This document shows, in pieces, positions 49,715-58,771 of a stretch of DNA of 64,000 nt. The notes under the pieces were generated by a model, which made no database searches, was not told the origin of the DNA, and saw nothing but the letters and a program-made list of their open reading frames with translations. The position numbers were made by a program, and so were the translations under genes. This stretch comes from Trinickia mobilis (GTDB taxonomy: Bacteria > Pseudomonadota > Gammaproteobacteria > Burkholderiales > Burkholderiaceae). The DNA lies in assembly GCF_017315705.1 (NCBI RefSeq), contig NZ_JAFLRF010000002.1, positions 1 through 64,000 of the forward strand, written 5' to 3'. The first letter of the stretch is position 1, and each line of letters opens with the position of its first letter.

Positions 49715-51064
49715 TCACCGGCGATTCGCACGCCGCGCCGCGGTTTCGTGCGTGAAGAGCAGCGAAATCACCGTGATCAGCCCCAACGCGATCATCAGCA
49801 AGGCCACCGGCCATGCCGCGCGATAGTGCGCGAGCAGAGCGGTCGCCAGCAAGGGCGACAAGCCGCCCGCAAACACGGACGCCACTTCGTGACCAAGCGC
49901 CATGCCCGAGTAACGCACCTCGGTGCTGAACAGCTCACCCATCAAGCTGGGCTGCGTGCCGATCATCGCGCCGTGGCAGATGGCGTTGCCGAGCAGGAAA
50001 GCCAGCCAGATCAACGCGGGCACTTTCGTGCCGAGAAGCCAGAAGAACGGGAACGCGATCAGGACCAGACCCGCCGCACCGATCATGTACACGGGCTTGC
50101 GGCCAACGCGGTCCGACAGGCGACCCCACATCAGCATGGTGAAGAGCTCGACGGTCATCGACACGATGACGCCCGCGAGCATCACCTGATTGGGCACGCC
50201 GATGAACTTGCCATACGCGAGCGAGAAGGCGATCACGATGTACGAACCACCGTTCTCCGCCACGCGCAGGCCCATCGCCAGCAATATTTCCTTCGGGTAT
50301 CGGCGGATGACGTCCAACACCGGCATGTGCGATTTCTTGCCCGCCGCCCGGGCGCTGGCGAATTCCGCGCTTTCCGGAAGCTTCGAGCGAACATAGACGC
50401 CGACGCTGAAGATGAAGATCGACAGCAGGAATGGCACGCGCCATCCCCAGTTCATGAATGCATCCTTCGGCAGCAACTGTACGAGAAAGAATACGGCTGC
50501 TGACAGCACGAAGCCGCCCCCTACGCCGAGCTGGCTCAGCGATGCGTAATAGCCGCGCTTTTCGGGTGGCGCCGACTCGCTGATCATCAGCACGCCGCCG
50601 CCCCACTCGCCTCCTGCGGCGACGCCCTGGAGCACGCGCAGGAGCAGCAGCAGCGCCGGCGCCCAGAGGCCCACTTGCGCATAGGTCGGCAACAGTCCGA
50701 TCAGGAACGTGGCCGCGCCCATGATCGACAGCGTCCACACCAAAGCGCCCTTGCGGCCGAAGCGATCGCCGATGTGCCCGAACACCACGCCGCCGAGCGG
50801 CCGCGCGGCGAAGCCGACCGCGAAGCCGGCGAAGGCGGCCATCGTCCCGACGAGCGGATCGGTGCCCTTCGGAAAGAACAGCTCGCCGAACACGAGCGCC
50901 GCGGCCGTGCTGTAAAGAAAGAAGTCGTACCACTCGAGCGCGTTGCCGGCCACCGATGCGAGCACGATGCGGCGAAGCGATTTTTTGTCGACAGGTCCGG
51001 CCTTTGCATCGATCGCACCATTGGAGCCCGGGCTTGCCGCGGATAAAGTTTGCGTGCTTGTCAT
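49715..51064 (-). CDS. MHS-family metabolite:proton symporter
   Basis: The 449-residue major facilitator starts MTSTQTLSAASPG (51064), with GGAG 6 bases upstream. It has twelve predicted helices and the MFS signatures GHIGDRFGRKGALVWTL between helices 2 and 3, and MWGRLSDRVGRKPVYM between 8 and 9. NALEWYDFFLYSTAAALVFG is typical of the MHS subgroup, which imports organic and aromatic acids. It lies 19 bases before the thiolase-like gene and 98 bases after the CoA ligase gene, so it probably imports the acid activated by that ligase. Confidence 0.93.
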   Translation of the reverse strand: MTSTQTLSAASPGSNGAIDAKAGPVDKKSLRRIVLASVAGNALEWYDFFLYSTAAALVFGELFFPKGTDPLVGTMAAFAGFAVGFAARPLGGVVFGHIGDRFGRKGALVWTLSIMGAATFLIGLLPTYAQVGLWAPALLLLLRVLQGVAAGGEWGGGVLMISESAPPEKRGYYASLSQLGVGGGFVLSAAVFFLVQLLPKDAFMNWGWRVPFLLSIFIFSVGVYVRSKLPESAEFASARAAGKKSHMPVLDVIRRYPKEILLAMGLRVAENGGSYIVIAFSLAYGKFIGVPNQVMLAGVIVSMTVELFTMLMWGRLSDRVGRKPVYMIGAAGLVLIAFPFFWLLGTKVPALIWLAFLLGNAICHGAMIGTQPSLMGELFSTEVRYSGMALGHEVASVFAGGLSPLLATALLAHYRAAWPVALLMIALGLITVISLLFTHETAARRANRR

Positions 51065-51162
51065 CTCTGACTCCATGATGCGCACCGGCGGTGCACTGAA
51101 TGGTGACAATGGGACTGCGTTGCCGTCGACCGGCGCGGTCGACGTTGGGTCGAGCGCTCAGA

Positions 51163-52779
51163 TCACGAGCGCCCCACCCGGTATCCCGACGCCTCGAGGT
51201 CCCACGTGGTCGGCGTGAGGCCCGTTTCGCGCAGCTTGTACTTCATGATCTTTCCATTCTCGGTCTTGGGCAGATCCGGCACGAAGTCGAGATAGCGCGG
51301 CACGGCGAAGTACGGCAAACGCGGTTCGCAATATCGAATGAGGTCGAGCGGGTCGAGCGTATGGCCGTCCCCCAGTACGACGGCGGCCATGACGTCGTCT
51401 TCGGCTAGTTCGGACTGCACAGCAAAGACGGCGGCCAGTTCGATCGACGGGTGGCTCAGCAGTACCTGTTCGACCTCGTACGAGGAAATGTTTTCGCCGC
51501 GGCGACGGATCGCGTCCTTCAGGCGATCGAGAAAACGGAAATAACCGTCGGGGCTGCGCACGACCCGATCGCCGGTGTGGAACCAGAGGTTTCGCCAAGC
51601 CTCGACCGTTTTGTCGGGCATGCCGAAATAGCCGCTCGCGAAGGCGTAGGGTTCGTTGGCACGAAGAATCAGTTCTCCCGCTTCGCCGTCCGGTACGGGG
51701 CGGTCGTTTTCGTCCACGACTCGAGCGTCGAAGCCAGCAGCGAGCTTGCCCATGTATCCCGTGCGCCGGGCGCCGATCCGGCCGCCAATCACCGAGTTGG
51801 TTTCAGTCGAGCCATATCCGTCGACGAGACCGATACCGGAGCGCTTCGTGAACGCTTCCTGGAATGGCTCGGGCACGCCCGGCGCGAGAGCGACGCGCAC
51901 CCGGTGTTCGCGCTCGCCCGGCGTGACGGGGCGGGAGAGCAGGATAGGCACCATCGCACCAAGCACGTACGTCACGGTGGCGCGCGTCGCGATCAGCGAA
52001 TCGAAAAAGCCGCTCGCGGAGAACCGCCGGTCGACGATCAGCTCCGCATCGTGCATCAACGCCTGGAAGAAACTGTTCAGCGCGTTCGTGTGAAATAACG
52101 GAAGACAGGTATAAAGCACGTCGCCGGGCACGATCTCCAGATCGCCGCCCGTGTTCACGCCCCACCAATAGAACTGCGCGTGCGGGCAAATCACGCCCTT
52201 CGACACGCCCGACGTTCCGGACGTATACAAGATGACGAACGGATCGCCGTCGGAAATGGCAGCGGCTTCGATCGGCTCTCCCAGAGGAGGCAGTGGAATC
52301 TGAAAGAGGGGTGAGCGCTTCATTTCAATCGTCGGCTCGCCGATGACCGAGATCGTTGCCAGCGGAAGGTCTTGCGTTGCGAGCGCATGGACGGCTTCGA
52401 CCAGATGCGACTCCGCGACCAGCAAGCGCGCACTGGAGTTTCTGAGAATGTGCTCGAGCTGCATGCCGCGTGACGCGGTGTTGATGGGTACGGCGACGGC
52501 ACCAAGCCAGGCGCAGCCCAACACGATTTCCATGAATTCGGCGCGGTTCCCGCACAAAATCGCGACGCGGTCGCCGCGCTTGACGCCCTGAGCCGCAAGC
52601 GCTCCGGCGCGACGCGCGGCGATTGCAGCGGCGTCGCTGGCGGTCCAGGTCGTCGTGCGATCCGAGAAGAGGGGCGCGGCGCCGTTGCGGGCGGCTCGCG
52701 CCTTCAGCATGGCCGGTAACGTGCGCGGTGTCCGGGTGTCTCGTTGCACGCCCATAGGCGCCTCGGCGATCGTATTCAT
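51163..52779 (-). CDS. acyl-CoA ligase (AMP-binding; CaiC-like)
   Basis: The 538-residue adenylating enzyme has the P-loop-like VILYTSGTSGVSKGV (about residue 180), LPLFHTNALNSFFQ, DGYGSTETNSV and RFLDRLKDAIRRRGENIS (hinge), and PKTENGKIMKYKLRE with the C-terminal catalytic lysine. It should activate a carboxylic acid to its CoA ester. The overall look is closest to crotonobetaine/carnitine-CoA ligase-type enzymes, but the substrate is unknown. It is the first gene of a cluster of CoA ligase, transporter, thiolase-like and DUF35 fusion genes, divergent from a LysR regulator. Confidence 0.92.
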   Translation of the reverse strand: MNTIAEAPMGVQRDTRTPRTLPAMLKARAARNGAAPLFSDRTTTWTASDAAAIAARRAGALAAQGVKRGDRVAILCGNRAEFMEIVLGCAWLGAVAVPINTASRGMQLEHILRNSSARLLVAESHLVEAVHALATQDLPLATISVIGEPTIEMKRSPLFQIPLPPLGEPIEAAAISDGDPFVILYTSGTSGVSKGVICPHAQFYWWGVNTGGDLEIVPGDVLYTCLPLFHTNALNSFFQALMHDAELIVDRRFSASGFFDSLIATRATVTYVLGAMVPILLSRPVTPGEREHRVRVALAPGVPEPFQEAFTKRSGIGLVDGYGSTETNSVIGGRIGARRTGYMGKLAAGFDARVVDENDRPVPDGEAGELILRANEPYAFASGYFGMPDKTVEAWRNLWFHTGDRVVRSPDGYFRFLDRLKDAIRRRGENISSYEVEQVLLSHPSIELAAVFAVQSELAEDDVMAAVVLGDGHTLDPLDLIRYCEPRLPYFAVPRYLDFVPDLPKTENGKIMKYKLRETGLTPTTWDLEASGYRVGRS

Positions 52780-52822
52780 ATGATCAAAAGCCCTCGTGCC
52801 TCTTATGTGACGTGGCCGAGTC

Positions 52823-52839
52823 TAGGATCGCGTATCCTA
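52823..52839. promoter_or_regulatory. LysR-type operator candidate
   Basis: The perfect inverted repeat TAGGAT-N5-ATCCTA sits in the middle of the 81-base region between the divergent CoA ligase and LysR genes. It fits the general layout of LysR recognition sites (dyad with an N11-type spacing between its T and A). Confidence 0.55.
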
Positions 52840-52860
52840 TCCGTCAAATTCATAAATAAT

Positions 52861-53784
52861 ATGACTCGTATAAATATGGCGGATTTCAACAAAGTGGATT
52901 TGAACCTGCTGCGCGTGTTCCAGGCGGTCCTCGAGGAGAAGAGCCTGACTCGCGCAGGGCAACGCCTCGGCCTGTCGCAGCCGGCAATCAGCTATGCGCT
53001 AGGACGCCTGCGCGCATTGTTCGACGATCCCTTATTTGTTCGGACGCCTGAAGGAATGGCGCCGACGTCGGCGGCCGAGCGGCTCGCAGACCCCGTCGGC
53101 CGCGCGATCGCCGCGGCACGCGAGGCGCTGCGTCATGGCGAACCATTCGATCCGGCGACAAGCTCGCGCGAATTTCGGCTATCGATGTCGGATATCGGCG
53201 AACAGGTTTTTCTGCCGGCGATCTGCGAGAAGCTGCAACAGTTGGCGCCGCAAGTGCGGATTGCCGCCGAGCCGGTGCCGCTTACGGGTGTCGAGGAAAA
53301 GCTGCGTCTGGGGCAGCTCGATTTTGCGATCGGCAACCTGCCTGCGCTGAAGCCCATCACAAAGTACGCGTCGCTGTTCAACGAAGAGTACGCGTGCATG
53401 ACGCGCAAACGTCCCGGCCTTCCAGCGCGCCGGATCACCCGAGAGAGGTTTCAGGACATGCTGCATGTCGCCGTGGCTTCGACCGACAGCAGCCATCTGT
53501 TGATCGATGAAACGCTGCGCGCCAGCGGGCTCTATCGGCGTGTGGCGTTGCGCGTGCCTCACTTCACAGTCGTACCGCAGATCCTTCAGCGCACCGACTG
53601 GATGGTTACGCTGCCGCGCGGAGTGGCCGAAATTTTTAACGAATCCGGGCAGTTTCTGATCTATCCGCTACCCGTCGAGATTGCTCACTTCGAGTCCACG
53701 ATTCATTGGCACGATTTATATGACGGCGACGAAGGAAACCGCTGGTTCCGTGAGTTCGTCATTCAGACGGTGCACCACCCGTGA
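52861..53784 (+). CDS. LysR-family regulator
   Basis: The 307-residue protein starts at MTRINMADFNKVDLN (52861); the ATG at 52876 is almost as likely, as neither has a clear ribosome site. The winged helix (LLRVFQAVLEEKSLTRAGQR, QPAISYALGRLRALFDD) is of the NodD/SyrM-like type. The effector domain follows, with VFLPAICEKLQQLAPQVRI and the LRLGQLDFAIGN motif. It is divergent from the CoA ligase and probably activates that cluster. Confidence 0.92.
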   Translation: MTRINMADFNKVDLNLLRVFQAVLEEKSLTRAGQRLGLSQPAISYALGRLRALFDDPLFVRTPEGMAPTSAAERLADPVGRAIAAAREALRHGEPFDPATSSREFRLSMSDIGEQVFLPAICEKLQQLAPQVRIAAEPVPLTGVEEKLRLGQLDFAIGNLPALKPITKYASLFNEEYACMTRKRPGLPARRITRERFQDMLHVAVASTDSSHLLIDETLRASGLYRRVALRVPHFTVVPQILQRTDWMVTLPRGVAEIFNESGQFLIYPLPVEIAHFESTIHWHDLYDGDEGNRWFREFVIQTVHHP

Positions 53785-54001
53785 GACGGCATCGACTATC
53801 GCATGCTCCGGGCCTGGCCGGAGCATCGCATGAAGACTTGATTGAAAACCGCCGCCCATGTCTGATCAAAATAAAGTCATCATCCAGAGTATGTCCACGC
53901 AGAGCTCCAGATGCGAGTCGAAACGGCGAAGCGCGATAAATGACTTATCGCTACATCCCTTTGCAGGCTCGACAGTGTGCGCCGGCTGACCGACGCTTAC
54001 G
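53785..54001. other. intergenic region with hairpin and possible transposase scrap
   Basis: A 9-bp perfect stem ATGCTCCGG/CCGGAGCAT with a 6-base loop (53803-53826) follows the lysR gene but has no T-run. On the minus strand about 53871-53957 reads SDKSFIALRRFDSHLELCVD followed by ILWMM, which looks like translated remnant sequence of a transposase, but I cannot name the family. Confidence 0.4.
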
Positions 54002-55189
54002 TTAAATCATCTCGATGGCCATGGCCGTCGCTTCGCCACCGCCGATGCAAAGGCTGGCAATTCCGCGGCGTCCGCCCGTTAATCTGAGGGCCGCAAGCAA
54101 GGTGACTAGAATGCGTGCTCCGGAAGCGCCGATAGGGTGACCGATGGCGCAGGCGCCGCCGTGTATGTTGACCTTGTCGCGATCGAGAGCCATGTCCCGC
54201 ATAGCGGCCATGACAGCGACCGCAAATGCCTCGTTGATTTCCCACAAATCTACGCTCGGCGTCGCCCATCCAATCCTGGACAGCAGTTTCTTCATCGCGC
54301 CCACGGGAGCGGTGGTAAACAGTCTCGGCTCTTGAGCGTGGGTGGCGTGCCCGACAATAACGGCCAGAGGCTTGATCCGGAGTCTGTCGGCACTTGAAAG
54401 GCGCATCAGCACCAACGCGGCGGCACCGTCGGAAATCGAACTGGAGTTGGCCGCAGTCACCGTACCATCGACCTTGAAAGCGGGTTTCAGGCTACTGACC
54501 TTGTCCAGTTTGGCCTTGAACGGCTGCTCGTCGTGCTCGACCAGGACTTCGCCTTTTTTGCTGGAGGTTATAACGGGAGCGACTTCCCATTCGAAGGCAC
54601 CGGACTGGATAGCGGCCTTGGCACGGGTTGTTGATCTAATTGCATAGGCATCCTGATCATCTCGGGAAAAACCGTAAGCCTCGGCGCACTCTTCAGCGAA
54701 GGTGCCCATTTGACGGCCCTTATCGAAATAAGCATCTTCCAGGCCGTCGAAGGACATATGGTCGAGGATCTGTCCGTGACCAAGGCGGAAGCCCCCGCGT
54801 GCCTTCGGGACGAAGTATGGAGCGTTAGTCATGGATTCCATGCCACCCGCGACAATGACCTCGTTGCTGTCGGCCATCAGCAGATCATGGGCCAGCATAG
54901 CTGCTTTCATGCCGGAACCGCACACTTTGTTGACAGTGGAGCACCCCACCGACAGGGGCAGCCCGGCGGTGATTGCCGCCTGGCGTGCCGGGGCCTGGCC
55001 GAGGCCGGCAGGCAGCACACATCCGAAGATGAGTTCCTGCACCTCGTCGGCACTAACGCCGGCTCGCTGAATAGCGGCCTTGACGGCAACGGCACCGAGC
55101 TGGGGCGCTGTGCAGCTGGAGAGTTCCCCCTGGAAGCTGCCAATAGGAGTACGGGCGGCAGATACGATAACTATGGGATCTTTGGGCAT
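54002..55189 (-). CDS. acetyl-CoA acetyltransferase (thiolase)
   Basis: The 395-residue thiolase has all catalytic elements: the nucleophile Cys in VNKVCGSGMKAAMLA (about residue 90), NEAFAVAVMAA, GGACAIGHPIGASGARI with the His, and the C-terminal Cys in ASLCIGGGEATAMA. It should condense or cleave acetoacyl-CoA-type thioesters. It is the last gene of a minus-strand set (nitroreductase, SDR, thiolase), 29 bases after the SDR. Biosynthetic PHB-type and degradative use cannot be told apart from sequence. Confidence 0.94.
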   Translation of the reverse strand: MPKDPIVIVSAARTPIGSFQGELSSCTAPQLGAVAVKAAIQRAGVSADEVQELIFGCVLPAGLGQAPARQAAITAGLPLSVGCSTVNKVCGSGMKAAMLAHDLLMADSNEVIVAGGMESMTNAPYFVPKARGGFRLGHGQILDHMSFDGLEDAYFDKGRQMGTFAEECAEAYGFSRDDQDAYAIRSTTRAKAAIQSGAFEWEVAPVITSSKKGEVLVEHDEQPFKAKLDKVSSLKPAFKVDGTVTAANSSSISDGAAALVLMRLSSADRLRIKPLAVIVGHATHAQEPRLFTTAPVGAMKKLLSRIGWATPSVDLWEINEAFAVAVMAAMRDMALDRDKVNIHGGACAIGHPIGASGARILVTLLAALRLTGGRRGIASLCIGGGEATAMAIEMI

Positions 55190-55218
55190 GGCTCATTCGC
55201 TGAAAAGATGGATGCGGT

Positions 55219-55983
55219 TTATTTGGCGGCCATACGGATGGCGCCGTCGAGGCGGATGACCTCGCCGTTCAAGTATTCGTTCAAGAGGATGTGCTCCACC
55301 AGAGCAGCGTATTCCGCTGGCTTGCCCATCCGCGCTGGAAACGGCACCGTTTTGCCCAGCGCCTCCTGTACTTCGGCGGGCATGCCGAGCAGCATCGGCG
55401 TTTCCACGATGCCTGGCGCAACTGTCATGACCCGGATGCCGCAGCGGGAGAGTTCCCGCGCGAGTGGCAACGTCATCGCGACGACGCCGCCTTTGGAAGC
55501 GGCGTAGGCTGCCTGCCCCACCTGTCCTTCAAACGCGGCCACCGACGCTGTGCAGATGATGACGCCGCGCTCGCCGGAGGTCTCTGGGGGGCAGGCGCTC
55601 ATCATCTCCGCCGCAATGCGGATCATGTTGAAACTGCCCACCAGGTTGATATTGATCGTTCGAGCGAACGAATCCAGCTTGTGGGTTCCTTCACGGCCGA
55701 TGACCCTTTCGGCGGGAGCAACGCCTGCGCAATTGACGAGTCCCCTGAGAAGCCCCATTTCCAAGGCCGCTGCAAAAGCTGCCTTGGCGCCCTGTTCGTC
55801 GGCGACGTCGGTGGCAACGAATCGGGCATTTGGCCCCAGCTGTGCGGCGATGGCCTTACCCGCTTCGGGGTTCAGGTCCGCCAGGACCACCTTGCCGCCC
55901 CGCTCGACGAGCATCTTCGCCGTGGCCGCTCCCAAGCCGGAACCAGCCCCAGTCACTACAAATACGTTGTCTCTTATCTGCAT
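55219..55983 (-). CDS. SDR, 3-hydroxyacyl-CoA dehydrogenase type-2-like
   Basis: The 254-residue short-chain dehydrogenase starts [18 protein letters not shown] (55983), with the NAD site GAGSGLG, an Asp after the second strand (LADLNPEAG) indicating NAD+, [19 protein letters not shown] (catalytic Ser), and YAASKGGV. The order [17 protein letters not shown] and [20 protein letters not shown] is like HSD17B10-type 3-hydroxyacyl-CoA dehydrogenases. Beside a thiolase it would supply the preceding beta-oxidation step. Confidence 0.92.
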   Translation of the reverse strand: MQIRDNVFVVTGAGSGLGAATAKMLVERGGKVVLADLNPEAGKAIAAQLGPNARFVATDVADEQGAKAAFAAALEMGLLRGLVNCAGVAPAERVIGREGTHKLDSFARTININLVGSFNMIRIAAEMMSACPPETSGERGVIICTASVAAFEGQVGQAAYAASKGGVVAMTLPLARELSRCGIRVMTVAPGIVETPMLLGMPAEVQEALGKTVPFPARMGKPAEYAALVEHILLNEYLNGEVIRLDGAIRMAAK

Positions 55984-56071
55984 GTCCGTGTTCCTTTCAT
56001 GTGACGCTTCGCCGATACATTCGGCACGCGGGCCGCTGACTCGCGTCTGGATTCGCTTCCGATGCGCGCCG

Positions 56072-56797
56072 CTACTCAGAATAAAACGTGGTGAACGAGC
56101 CAACCTCCGCTCTGTCCGTGACGAGGGTGTTCTCGATGCGTGAGGCATCCGCAAATCCGAGACTCATGCCGACGACGAACCTCTCACCTGCCTCCAGTCG
56201 AAGTTGATCGGCAATGATCTTGCGGTACTTCATAAATGCCGCTTGAGGGCATGTGCTCAAGCCATGGGCACGAGCCACGATCATGATGTTTTGCAGAAAC
56301 ATGCCGTAGTCGAGCAGGCTACCCTGCTGCATAACGCGGTCGATTGTGAAAAACAGGCCGGCGGGCGCGTCAAAGAATTGATAGTTGCGGCTGTGCTGGG
56401 CCTGCATCCGTTCCTTGTCGCCCTTTTCGATTCCAAGCAACCCATATAGCTTCCAACCCACAGTCCGTTTTCTTTCAAGGTATGGCGATATCCACTCGCG
56501 CGGGTAATAGTCCCACTCGTCCGTGCATGTCTCGTCTAGTGCCGAATCTTCGTTAACCCGCTGGATCGCGGCACAGATGCGGTCTTTGGCGTGCCCCGTG
56601 ACGACATGGACGCGCCAAGGCTGGATGTTGACGCCCGTAGCGGCGAACCGCGCTATGTCCAATATCGATTCAACCGTCTCTCGAGGAACCGGCGTGGGCA
56701 GAAACGCCCTGACGCTGCGACGCGACAGGATGGCCCATTCGATGGCCTTGCGCAGCGCATCGGCATCCATTGCCGGTGGTGTGTCACTTCTCTTCAT
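56072..56797 (-). CDS. nitroreductase-family flavoprotein
   Basis: The 241-residue protein starts [23 protein letters not shown]-binding signatures are [16 protein letters not shown] near residue 26, [15 protein letters not shown] near 55, and [10 protein letters not shown] and [10 protein letters not shown] in the C-terminal part. It is an NAD(P)H-dependent FMN enzyme of the nitroreductase fold; in an acyl-CoA cluster an enoate-type reduction is conceivable. It is divergent from the second CoA ligase, with two palindromic sites between them. Confidence 0.9.
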   Translation of the reverse strand: MKRSDTPPAMDADALRKAIEWAILSRRSVRAFLPTPVPRETVESILDIARFAATGVNIQPWRVHVVTGHAKDRICAAIQRVNEDSALDETCTDEWDYYPREWISPYLERKRTVGWKLYGLLGIEKGDKERMQAQHSRNYQFFDAPAGLFFTIDRVMQQGSLLDYGMFLQNIMIVARAHGLSTCPQAAFMKYRKIIADQLRLEAGERFVVGMSLGFADASRIENTLVTDRAEVGSFTTFYSE

Positions 56798-56898
56798 CAG
56801 TCACTCCATCTGTCTCCAACGTCAGCAAACTCAAGCAACTTCCCTGCACGGCAGCATTGCTTTTGCAAGCAAGATTAGCCGGGCGGTACAGGGCGTGT

Positions 56899-56972
56899 TG
56901 TCTCGAACATGACAATTGACATCCGGTAATCGGTCGTCTTCTACGAACCCGAGGAGTGTCCTGTTCGAGACA
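56899..56972. promoter_or_regulatory. paired palindromic sites between nitroreductase and CoA ligase genes
   Basis: Site 1 is TGTCTCGAACATGACA (56899-56914). Site 2 is TGTCCTGTTCGAGACA (56957-56972), whose complement TGTCTCGAACAGGACA differs from site 1 at one base. Each is itself a TGTC-N8-GACA dyad, and the centres are 58 bases apart. The 301-base intergenic region has no gene. Half-site spacing of this sort is what Crp/Fnr-family proteins bind; a Crp/Fnr gene closes the cluster. Confidence 0.7.
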
Positions 56973-57098
56973 GTTCCAGGCCAGCGCAACGTATAGATTG
57001 GATGTGACATCGCAAGGTTTGAGCGATCTGATTCAGAGGTTGCACCTACGCACCACTGATGCCCGGAACACTTTCACATTCACGCGAGGAGACACGAC

Positions 57099-58754
57099 AT
57101 GCCAACCCCAATCTACGAGCGCGGACTCGATCGAAACGAAGCCAACCATGTGCCGCTGACACCGCTGCACTCACTGGACCGATGCGCCGATCTGTTTCCG
57201 GAGCGTATTGCTATCGTGCACGGCGAGATGCGTCAGACCTGGGCGGCGACGCGCAGCCGCTGCCGCCGGCTCGCCAGTGGGCTCGTCCGGCGAGGTGTCA
57301 AGCGCGGCGACACCGTGTCGATCATCGCGCCTAATACACCCGCATTGGTGGAGGCACATTTCGGGGTGCCGCTAAGCGGCGCTGTGCTCAACACGATCAA
57401 CTGCAGGCTGGATGCCGACGGCATTCGGTTCATCCTGCTTCACGGGGAATGTAAGGTTCTTTTCGTGGATCGCGAGTTTGCCGCCCTTGCTGCGGACGCA
57501 CTCGAGCATGTTCCAGACAGGCCACTCGTGATTGACATTGCGGATCTCGAAGCGCCGCCGGGGGCATCGATAGGTAACCTCAACTATGAACAGTTGCTCG
57601 GAGAGGGGGATCCGGACTTCGAAGGCGTATGGCCCACGGACGAATGGGACGCTATCGCATTGAACTATACGTCCGGCACGACCTCCGACCCGAAAGGGGT
57701 CGTGGTCAGTCACCGTGGGGTTCACCTGATGAGCATGCTCCAGTTGATTGACTGGGGCATGCCTCGCCGGCCGGTGTATCTCTGGACCCTCCCAATGTTC
57801 CACGCCAACGGCTGGTGCTTCGCCTGGGCAGTCACGGCAGCGGGTGGCACCCATGTCTGCCTGCGCAAAGTCAATGCCGCAGGGATATTTCGAGCCATCC
57901 GCGAGTACGGCGTCGACCATTTTTGTGCGGCGCCTATCGTCCTGGCCGCGCTGGCAGACGCGCCCGCCAGCGAGCGTAGCCCGTTACCTCGCGTCGTTCG
58001 CGTGCGCACGGCGGGTTCGCCGCCCCCGGCAACCGTGTTGAATTCGGTAAGCGAGATGGGATTCGAGGTTGAGCACGTATACGGCATCACCGAAGCCTCC
58101 GGCACGCCGGTCAGTTGCTTGATTCAGGCAGACTGGCGCGCATTGGCCAACGAGGAGCAGGCGCGCCTGAAGGCGCGGCAAGGTTATCGGGCCTCTGGAC
58201 TGGAAGCCGTGCGAGTAGCAAATCCCACCACGCTTGAGTCAGTTCCTGCGGACGGAAAGACCGAGGGAGAGGTACTTCTGCGCGGCAATGTCACGATGAA
58301 AGGGTATCTGAAGAACGAGGAAGCTACGCGAAACGCCTTCAAGGGTGGCTGGTTCCACACCGGCGATATTGCCGTGGTACACCCGGACGGATACATGCAG
58401 ATCACGGATCGTTGCAAAGACATCATCATTTCGGGTGGCGAAAATATTTCATCGGTAGAGGTGGAGGAAATATTGCACCAGCACCCGGCTGTACTCATCG
58501 CGGCAGTGGTGGCGCAGCCCGATGCCAGGTGGGGCGAAGTGCCCTGCGCATTTGTCGAATTGAGGCAGGGTATCGATGCACCTTCTGAACGAGAGCTGAT
58601 TACGTTCTGTCGAGAGCGGCTCGCTCACTACAAGTGTCCTGTGAGGATCGTGTACGGCGAGCTGCCAAAGACAGGCACAGGAAAAATTCAGAAATTTCGA
58701 CTTCGAGCACAGGCTGGCAGCCGGGAAGCCATTACGAAGCTGTCTGACGCGTAG
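57099..58754 (+). CDS. acyl-CoA synthetase (AMP-binding)
   Basis: The 551-residue protein has LNYTSGTTSDPKGVVV, LPMFHANGWCFAWAVTAAGG, HVYGITEASGTP, QITDRCKDIIISGGENIS and PKTGTGKIQKFRLR with the catalytic Lys. The FHANGW stretch is typical of short/medium-chain acyl-CoA synthetases. A GAGGAG site ends 8 bases before the ATG. It is transcribed away from the nitroreductase, SDR and thiolase set, and the acid it activates presumably feeds them. Confidence 0.93.
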   Translation: MPTPIYERGLDRNEANHVPLTPLHSLDRCADLFPERIAIVHGEMRQTWAATRSRCRRLASGLVRRGVKRGDTVSIIAPNTPALVEAHFGVPLSGAVLNTINCRLDADGIRFILLHGECKVLFVDREFAALAADALEHVPDRPLVIDIADLEAPPGASIGNLNYEQLLGEGDPDFEGVWPTDEWDAIALNYTSGTTSDPKGVVVSHRGVHLMSMLQLIDWGMPRRPVYLWTLPMFHANGWCFAWAVTAAGGTHVCLRKVNAAGIFRAIREYGVDHFCAAPIVLAALADAPASERSPLPRVVRVRTAGSPPPATVLNSVSEMGFEVEHVYGITEASGTPVSCLIQADWRALANEEQARLKARQGYRASGLEAVRVANPTTLESVPADGKTEGEVLLRGNVTMKGYLKNEEATRNAFKGGWFHTGDIAVVHPDGYMQITDRCKDIIISGGENISSVEVEEILHQHPAVLIAAVVAQPDARWGEVPCAFVELRQGIDAPSERELITFCRERLAHYKCPVRIVYGELPKTGTGKIQKFRLRAQAGSREAITKLSDA

Positions 58755-58771
58755 TCACGTACGCGGCCTAA

